Below, in pieces: positions 55,661 to 64,000 of a stretch of DNA of 64,000 nt (position 1 is the first letter of the stretch; each line of letters begins with the position of its first letter). The translations under genes and the position numbers were made by a program. The stretch is from positions 744,001 to 808,000 of the forward strand of contig NEEC01000011.1 in NCBI GenBank assembly GCA_002189035.1, in the 5' to 3' direction. Source of the DNA: Utricularia gibba (taxonomy: Eukaryota > Streptophyta > Magnoliopsida > Lamiales > Lentibulariaceae). Below the pieces are notes generated by a model. It did no database searches. It saw nothing but the letters and a program-made list of their open reading frames with translations, and had not been told where the DNA came from.

Positions 55661-58600
55661 CATTACTTGTAATCATCACTTAAAACATGTTGTTAGTTGA
55701 CACTCATGGCACCAAGAATTACTTGCACTTGAGATTTTATATTTGTAAGCACTTGACAATTATTTACTTGATAAACATATCATTCAACTCATTGCATTTA
55801 CATATAGAGGTACTGGTATTGGATCTTTGATTTTATAGGGATTAACTCTTCTCTATAACGACTGTCTTGCCATTTGTTTTCGAGGTCTAGTCTAGTCTTT
55901 TTTTTTTTGTTGAATTGGCATGTTTCAAGCTATTTTGTATTATTGTTGTTACACACTACTAGGATTCTATCCATATGCTCTTCATTGTGAGTGTTGAGAA
56001 ATTAAATAATTGATTGTGAAATTTATGGGTAAGCATTTGTATAAGGTTATCATATGAAATTTGAATTATGTCTCAATTTAGTGGAATGAATTATAAAACT
56101 TAACCTTTTTTTAATCTTCGTGTCTTTCTGATTTATTCAGTCGTTCAGTAAAGTAAGTTTGCTATCTTGTGAAAAATCGGATTTTAGTAAAAAATTATGT
56201 ATTTTATGAGGCATTAATGTAATTTTCATTTTTACTCAACATTTAAATTGGTTGGATCATATCGTTCTAAGTAAAGCAGCGCATAACTTTCTATACAACA
56301 AGTATACATGAAGCATGTTATCTATTTTTGCATTATATACATTTTTTTTTTGCAACAAGCACCTAAATATTATCACGTCGCAGATCACCCATTTTTTGTA
56401 AGATTTTGTTTACTTAAGCACTAATATGCTATATCCTACGTGGACACATCACATGGCTAACAATGCATTTGTTGTTTGTTGTAGATAATTGAAGATTGGT
56501 GTATAGAAGAGGGCGTATGTGAATTTTAAGAAATTGTTGGTGTATATCCAAAGGGATAGGACGCTAAAACTAACCATAAAGCGCGATTCAATTGGCATGC
56601 AGATGAACATGAACTTGTTTTGTTTAACTTGGTATATAATTTGTTCGAATTATTTATTTAGATGGCTACCCTTGCTTAACATTTCTATCTCAATGATGTT
56701 TCATCTGTAATTTTTTTTTATTATTATGTACACATGATGACCAACTCGGTGGGTATGGGGGGGCATTATGATTTGGTATCAAATTAAGCATTGTAGCTTA
56801 AAAATTCTTATTAAAAATATTTTGTTAACATATACATGTCGTGTTTTAAAATTACAAGTAAAATATGAGTTATCCAACTTCAACTATACCCAACTTAATG
56901 TTATGAGATTTTATCAAATAAAAATACTCTATGCTAGTGGTTAATGTACTAAATTAACTCATTGTAACCTTGTTCCATTTTTATAAATAATGAAAAAAAA
57001 TATTAAATTTTGGAACGCGCATTTGAAGCCCAAATTCACTAGTTAGTAATGAATCATATTTCTAATAAATTAAACAAGTTTATTACATATAAAAATAAGA
57101 ATTAAAAATATTGGAAAGAAAGTATTCTACCAGATTTTAGCAACTGATATTCCAATTATGCTTTTTGAGATTTATTTGAAATTGATATACAATAAAAATT
57201 GTTCTATTAAAAATCCTATGGAACTGTCAAAACATATGGGTCAAATTTTTCAAATCTGCAAATACTGTGCTCAAAATGAACTTCAACCCTTTTCATAACA
57301 TTAAATGCCTTCAGTTAAGATTTTAGAAAGCTGGTAAAGAGGAAACGAAATGATGACTCTGTAAATAAGAAAATTGGAGGTGCTCCCACATTATAGAAGT
57401 CTCCACTATTAACTTGAAAATCCTAAAAACAAGATGACCGAAAAAACTCTAAGAACAATGGAGATTTTTCTTTTTTATATGTACAATTTCTGCCAAACTT
57501 TTTTATCCATATCTCTGCTATGGAAATATATTATGTTGAAAATCTGGAAGGAATGCCTGCCTACACCGGTTTGGTGTGTATACGATTATCTATTGTTTTG
57601 TGTGCAAAAGGAATTTCCACGTAAATACCCACCAGGGTAAGACCTCGTGTTAGGCTCGAGGATTCACTATGATTCGGGACACGGTACAATCAACGAAACA
57701 ACACAAAAACATTACACATGCTCATGCTGCTGCTTGATGAGTACTTCAGCAATCCGCACAGATAGAATCCTTATCTCTCATTCTGCGACCTTCTTTCTCC
57801 CACCATGGCTGTCTCTTGAAGCCACCACTCGATGCATAACTGCTATGCAACGTGAGAGTAACTGATTCACTTCTAGCCTACACATATTATTCTGGAGAAG
57901 AGCTAGACTTTTGATGTGTAGGTCATAGGTAGTAATTGATATCTATTATGTATCATAGGTACCTCGGGCATTCCCTTGGGATTCTCTTGAACTATCCTAA
58001 TCTTTTATGAGGTGTGACGGCACCCTCTTGAGGGTTCTTCAACCAAAGGTCTTGTTATGCCTTGCCTATTAGGTCCTATCCTCCCTAGGAATCTAGGGCC
58101 ATTCCCCTCAAGTAATACAAAGTTATTTCCTTCCCCATAACATGGATAGTAATTTTAGATTTGGATATTGATATCTAATTGTGGACAATCCTAGCTGAAC
58201 GTAGAGCAATGTAATCTTTCTTAATATAGTTTCTAGGCTTCGTGTGTGCCTTGTTGGTTTTTTTAAAATTAAGATTCGAAAAGACCAATTCAATACATTA
58301 CTCTTTAGTATCTGGATCTAAAAAATAATTCAATATTCAGATACAATATTTTTATAAAAGATAGATAGGATATCTAATTTATGTCTATTTGATAAATCTT
58401 TTGATTACTTTTCTTTTTTGTTTTTCTAGAGTAAAGATGTGTTTGTGCAAGTCCCTGCATCTTTTGTTATTGTACTATATTCTTTTAATATTCAATCTGA
58501 GGTATGATTTTATTTAAGGGAATATGTTCCTGGTAAATGTGCTGTTGATTAGCACCAAACCTAAGGCATATGGAAGAATCCAAGATTTGCCTCAAATACT

Positions 58601-58771
58601 TATAGAAAAAGGTTCAATCAAATATCATTATTCATGTATTTGTGACCGAACCTCTCAATGAGGTTATGAATGCTAAGGTTAGCGATCAAATATAGGGAAA
58701 AATGGGTTATCAGCGAAGTCAAAATACTTCTACTAGTATGGTTTATTTTATAATTCCATGAAATAAGACAC
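55661..58771. other. Unassigned spacer
   Basis: No supported gene. The 57640-58270 part is less AT-rich and contains short frames without motifs. AT-rich elsewhere. Confidence 0.4.
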
Positions 58772-58842
58772 AGTATAATAATAGTTATTGAATATTACTA
58801 CTTTAAAATAGCATCTCATAACTTACACAAGTGAATCAAATC
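58772..58842 (+). repeat. Direct repeat E, copy 1
   Basis: About 71 bp resembling 60978-61049: ATAATAGTTA(T/C)T(G/A)A, TATTACTA, TTTAAAATA and AGTCAAATC or AATCAAATC blocks in the same order. The 2.2-kb interval could be a decayed element. Confidence 0.55.
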
Positions 58843-59249
58843 TTTAGGTTTGAAGAATTACTATCAAATGTTTTAGCATTTTTGTTGGAAGAATTGTTTA
58901 ACATTTTGAACTTTGTTATTTTTTTCTTTGATTCTCGTTTGTTTTTAAACAAAAAAAAAATGTATCTCTTCATCCTATTTTCTACTTTTTTTTCTTCACA
59001 ATTTGTTTATACATAGATCTCAAGAATTGATCAAGATATAACCTTTAATCTTACAATTGCAAGGATTGATGAGCAAATAAGATAAAAAATCAGTATGCGC
59101 AACAATGTTACAAAAAACGGAGTGTGTTTCAACAAAGCAGTCATTGAGAGGAACTTTCTGAAATGTAATTTTCAAATGTGTTAGGAACATGAGCATCAGG
59201 TATATCATTTGATATTCAACTCAAAATTGATACTTTAATGCATGTATAA

Positions 59250-59915
59250 CTGGGAGAATCGAGTTGACACACGACGGGGTGAATGGAGACGTAATTGAGC
59301 AAATTCAGAAGTTGAAGGAGGGAGTTGTTGAGTCAATCAAGCAGGTAAGAGAAGATTTGATGATCAAATGAAGTGAATGACCGGTTGAAGCAACTTACAA
59401 AATTCAAATGCTGAAAGTCAATTAGATGATTTGGAAGGCATCTAGACATTTGGGTTTCTATGCCAAATGGAAGAAAAACGCATCAGCATAAATGTTGTAA
59501 CCATTGAAGCTGGATGTAGAGTTCCAATAATGCAGGTTGTCGATCTTACACAAGGTACAGAGGAGGAGTTTGTTGGAAAGGCGTATTCACGAGCAGTCGA
59601 TCCTTATGAGGTAAAAGGCCACGGATACAAATTAGATGATCAAAATATAGAACAAGAGGAAGTCCCAAGGATCATAAACTTAATGGAAAAAGACATAGAA
59701 GGAAGACTCATTAAGTTTGGAAATCTATGGATACGATTATTGTGAATGCAGGTTTTGATGATCACCAGACTCAAGCGCTCATTTCAACCATGAAGAACAT
59801 GAGGAGATCAGTGATTGTGGTTCTAATAATTCAAGAAGTCTTGTGGATTTGCCGAATTAGTATCCAGCATAGTTCATACGCTCTCCATTTAGTGAACCAT
59901 GCTGGAATTTAAACC
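59250..59915 (+). pseudogene. Unrecognised coding remnant
   Basis: Plus-strand text reads THDGVNGDVIEQIQKLKEG (about 59265-59330), then an open frame 59467-59745 (MEEKRISINVVTIEAGCRVP, GTEEEFVGKAYSRAVDPYEV) and a second overlapping frame to 59912. The composition is protein-like, lying inside the interval bounded by repeat E, so it may be element-encoded. No family could be assigned. Confidence 0.4.
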
Positions 59916-60977
59916 TTTTTTTTATTTGTTTCACACATCAGAACCCTAATACCATTTTACTCAAAAACTCGAATCCCTTTGACCTGGATTTGAGTATTTT
60001 GAAGTTATTTTTGGAATGATTATTATTATTTTCAATATAAGTTAAGAAAGTAAGCCTAGGAATGAAGTAAATCCATTCAAGTCTCTAGAAAAACAATAGG
60101 CCACAAGAAGTACATTGACTCGCTTGTAATTAGATATTGAATGATTTCCCTTCAGTTTAACCTCCTCTTACGTATATCTATTTTGAGTGGATGAGTGAAA
60201 TTTATGAAGAGTGGACATGACCAAAGGGGTTAGTCTTTGAACATGAAACTTTTTTCAAAATGACTTTTTTCATATCGAAGCACTTGAAACATTGCTTAGA
60301 TTAGAGACAAACAACATCTAACTATGAAGAGTTGATAGGCAGTTTTGTCTTGCTTCAAAATAACGTTTTTCATCATTCTTTTGAATTTTTTTGGTGTACT
60401 TTATGTTTCACTTTACCATTAATTTCTATTCATCTTGAATCTTTTACATTAATTGGATATTTTTTATAGAGAATTTTTGTAAACTTTTAGAATATATTTC
60501 AATTAATTTGATGAAAAATGAATATCCAATAATTAGTAATTTGAGAGTGCAGGAAATTAAGTTCAAGAAGAGTTTGAAAATGAAGATTTGATCTAAAATT
60601 CGAATTATAAATAAACATTTGAAGATAATCTTATAAGATTTGAATCAAATATTTTAATAGAAGATATATAAAATATTTGATCCAAATTCATCAATCAAAC
60701 TTAATAAGAGATTTAAATCCTATATTCTATAAATATTCTTTCTCAATCATTAGAGATGTTTTTTCATCATGTGTTTCTTTTACTTTTTGTATTTTCATGC
60801 TTTTTAGTTATATAGTCAAACATGCATACATAAGAACTTATGCTGATGATTTTTAGTAAAGTCATGCTTGTCCAAGTTCCCGTATATTGTTGTTTTATTA
60901 TACTATTTGATATTTAATTTTATTTTACGTAATATTTTCCTTGCCAATGTATTTTTAATTATTACTAAACGAGAGAT
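59916..60977. other. Unassigned spacer
   Basis: AT-rich, nothing recognised. Confidence 0.4.
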
Positions 60978-61049
60978 AGTGATATAATAGTTACTAAGTA
61001 TTACTATTTTAAAATAACAACTCTACAACTTATATAAATGAGTCAAATC
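60978..61049 (+). repeat. Direct repeat E, copy 2
   Basis: Partner of 58772-58842, same orientation; weaker similarity extends upstream of both copies (GTAAAG...TTGT(G/C)CAAGT). Confidence 0.55.
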
Positions 61050-62529
61050 ATGAGTTTTACACAGACACCCGCAAGCAAGCTTTTACATGGGTAAAACCAT
61101 GTTAAAAGCTACTATTTTCCATTGTTTTATATTAATGCTTTTGTTTTATTTTTATTTACTTTAGAAAATCCAAAAATAATCATTTTTCTTTGAATATTTT
61201 ATGTTAAATAATATGTTGAATAAATCTTAAATGAGCTCTTCGAAAAATGTGGAAATAACTAATCCTCGGTAAACAATCAACCGCTTTCCAAATGTATAAA
61301 GTTTAAATTCTAATGACTTTGAGTTCTATAACCTTCCCAATAAATTACGTTGAAGTAATCATTTCTATGGTTACTTCATAAAGTTGAGGTCTTTTGTATA
61401 CACGGGAGCCTTTCCTTCATTTAATCAATGTTACTGGTAACTTGTACAGTTCACATGACCAATAAGGTATTTAATTATGAAAATTACCTGGACAGCTGAC
61501 TCTATTCTTGTCCTAGTCTACTCAAAATGTAATTTTCATGTGTTTTAATAAACTTTGGTCCGCTTATTGGATGGTATCAATGGAGATTTGCTTATTATCA
61601 TAAATTCAACTGACCCTCGCAGCCATTTTGGTGACATCAATTAAACAGTATCCATGCTTTTGAACACTACTTACTTAGTAGAGCCCATACTTTTATAAGT
61701 TGTTTTCTTAGTTAGTATCGTTCATAATTTTCAAATAAAAATAATACAATAAATGTAATAAATGTTAAAAAATAGAGAATAGATGAATAAAATAATAATT
61801 TCATATTTTTTATGACAAACTAACACCATCCAAATACATAAAAAAATAATAATGTAAATAAAATGAAATGTTGAATTCGAATATTTATGTAAATATTATT
61901 TAAAAATATTATGTAAACATTATATTATGTTTTCTGAATGTTATTTCATGATTAAAAGAATAAGCTAATATTTAATAGTGTTATTTTGCTATCATTTTTC
62001 TAGAGTATGTGCTATTTTGCATAACCGAAATATAGATGTGGTACTTTGCTAATATCTTTCGATTATTAGTGTTGGTCATTCAAGGAACAAAAAATCATGC
62101 AGCAGAATTGTGGGTATTTTTGTATTCTTTTATTGATTCTCAAACATCAATAATTATTTGATTTAATTTATTATAATAAATTTAAAAGTAAGAATACAAT
62201 TGGCATTGCGAGATCGTAAGTTTTGACTTTTTAAAAGTATTGAAGTTATGTGAATTTCATTTTGAATAATTAATTTTAAGCTAAGATTCGATTTCATATT
62301 CTTGTTGTTTTAGTTAAGCGTGGATAGGTATAAATTTGTGCATAATTTGAGAAACTCATTTAGGTTCAATCCTAATATTTCATCACAAATTGGAATGGAT
62401 CTATGTTTTCAGGTTTTTTTATTATAACACTTTTGTTGTAATGACAATACAAAAAAAGATTATCCTTTACTCATAGTATAATAGAGAAAGAGAAGAGGAT
62501 AAAGAAAATGAGAGGTTACCACTTCTGTG
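61050..62529. other. Unassigned AT-rich spacer
   Basis: No genes or element ends recognised. GAAAATTAC at about 61478 and GTAATTTTC at about 61530 form a short inverted pair without further support. Confidence 0.4.
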
Positions 62530-63340
62530 ACTCAAGACACAAAGTATTTGTTGAGAGTATTTAAGGAATAGAATCTTTGATACGAGATCCAGGACTACCT
62601 CCTCAAATATGGAAATATCCAAGTAATAAAAGAGATGATATTGGAAGAGTATATTTAAAATTGGATCCTATACAACCTTTATTGGGTCATTATCAACCAT
62701 CTGGTTTAAAAAATCATCAAAAGCATTTTGAGTATTCATGGTTTAATAAGTTTCCTTCTTGGATGGAATATTCAGAGATCAAACATTGTACCTATTATTT
62801 TTGTTTGCTAAAGAAAATAATCAAGTTGGTAATGATGACTTCACAATTCATAGTTTTTAAAATTGGAAAAAGGCGAACAATGGAAAACGTTGGATGGAAT
62901 ACTTGCTGACAGTATAATGATCACTTCATAACTGGTAATGATGTCTTCACAAAATTCTGTCGTGCATTGTTCGATCAAGCTAGTCATTTAGATAATATTT
63001 TTCAGGTTCACAGTAATGAAGAAAAGGCAAATGAATTAATTGTGATTTAAAGTTTCTATTGTAGTAGTAAAGTGCTTTAATTCTTATGGTTGTATGTTTG
63101 AGGGTCATGATGAGACGTCACCTTGAGATAATTGAGGTAACTTTTTTGAGCTATTTCAAGTTTTAGTGGAATTTAATCCCGAGATTGAGAAAGTAGTTCT
63201 TCAAAATTCCGATTAATCATAGATATGCTTCACTTCTTATTCATAAGAAATTGAGTAATTATGCTATTTGATTCAACGTTATATTTGTAAAGAAATTGTT
63301 GATTCGAAATTTGCTAAAGTGTTAATGAAACTTGCAATAT
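62530..63340 (+). pseudogene. hAT transposase, TTF zinc-finger / ZMYM1-like type (copy 2)
   Basis: The frame 62577-62909 gives MIRDPGLPPQIWKYPSNKRD, then the RAYLKLGPxQP-like VYLKLDPIQPLLGHYQPSGL, and SWFNKFPSWMEYSEIKHCTY, the TTF finger with the FxxxWFxxxPxWLEYS signature. Later frames to about 63210 match AFRGHDES (GGTCATGATGAGACG), GNFFELF-like and FNPEIEKVVLQN-like blocks. The protein is cut before the catalytic core. It is a different copy from 33780-35400 and keeps the finger that copy 1 has mostly lost. Confidence 0.85.
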
Positions 63341-64000
63341 TGCAAAACGAGAGCAAAGATCATTGGTGTTAAGATTTGTTGATAAGGATGGAACGCTAAA
63401 GAACCTTTTTTTTATTTGATACATGCGTCAAATAAAAAATTATGACTCTTAAGAAATTTTGAGTTCTAATTACATTTTATAATATTTTTATGCTATGAAT
63501 CTCTAATTTTTAGTAGTGGTAATTGTAGTATCATTTCTATTTTAAAGTATAAATATGAATTAAATAAATGATTTAGACCACATCATGTTTTCTAATATTT
63601 TTCTAAAAGTTAATGACAATATTATAGAACAAATCATGTCTAACTTATGTGCACTAAACCGATGACATATAATATAAGATAACCGTAGAATGCAAAAAAT
63701 GGACAAATAAGGAGATAATTTACTCTTAGATAGAAGTAGCAGCAATAGAAAAAAAAAAAAGAGTGATGTATAGAAGATGTTGAATGAATGGAAAGAAATG
63801 GCAAAAAAGTTAAAAAAATAGGAAATAGGATATACAAAATTGCGAAAGAAGAAATAGAAGGACAGTCAAATAGTTTGCACACAATGCAAAAGAATTTAAA
63901 AAAAAAAGACTAACAAGGAAAATTTCTCATCCTCCATCCCAAGAGTTCTAAGGGGGGAAATCCAAATAGACACCCTAGTAAGGAGGAAGACGAACCAAAA
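63341..64000. other. Unassigned AT-rich end of window
   Basis: No recognised coding content; the open frames on the minus strand are low-complexity (Leu/Ser/Phe-rich) and probably chance. Confidence 0.4.

Noticed and set aside
1-64000. CRISPR arrays, operons, riboswitches or other prokaryotic systems
   Set aside because: No regularly spaced repeats with unique spacers; all recognisable content is plant transposon or plastid-derived.

Overview
The window reads as gene-poor, AT-rich nuclear DNA of a flowering plant, probably a dicot. I find no intact host protein-coding gene. What can be recognised is a graveyard of transposable elements (Ty1/copia, Ty3/gypsy, a non-autonomous LTR element, solo LTRs, hAT and Mutator-like transposases, MITEs) and decayed plastid DNA (NUPTs). 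Almost every recognisable reading frame carries stops or frameshifts. The species cannot be named from the sequence.

Layout. 1-3.6 kb: unassigned DNA with a gypsy-type 'putative transposon' remnant and a 41-bp tandem repeat. 3.6-8.0 kb: a minus-strand LTR element bounded by a 5-bp GGCAT target duplication, with a tRNA-Asp primer-binding site but no pol domains. 9.2-9.8 kb: plastid ndhD remnant. 11.9-16.6 kb: a copia element broken by a stack of LTRs. 16.7-22.2 kb: a second, longer copia element with its 3' LTR. 23.8-25.4 kb: hAT transposase (DUF659 type). 25.4-50.5 kb: the most informative stretch (below). 50.8-55.3 kb: an old tandem duplication, one copy carrying a MITE and the other a solo LTR. 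55.3-62.5 kb: mostly unassigned. 62.5-63.3 kb: a second TTF-type hAT remnant.

Main result. Between 25.4 and 50.5 kb lie, in this order, remnants of ndhK, ndhC (minus); accD, psaI, ycf4, cemA, petA (plus); petL, petG (plus), trnW-CCA, trnP-UGG (minus), psaJ and rpl33 (plus). This is the gene order and strand pattern of the large single-copy region of a typical angiosperm plastome. I infer one ancient plastid insertion, since opened up by a MITE, a Mutator-like element, solo LTRs, a TTF-hAT element and a Ty3/gypsy element that itself carries a solo LTR. The nesting gives a relative chronology: plastid DNA, then gypsy element, then solo LTR B1; and LTR B2, then LTR A1. No novel functional system was found; the interest lies in this layered history.
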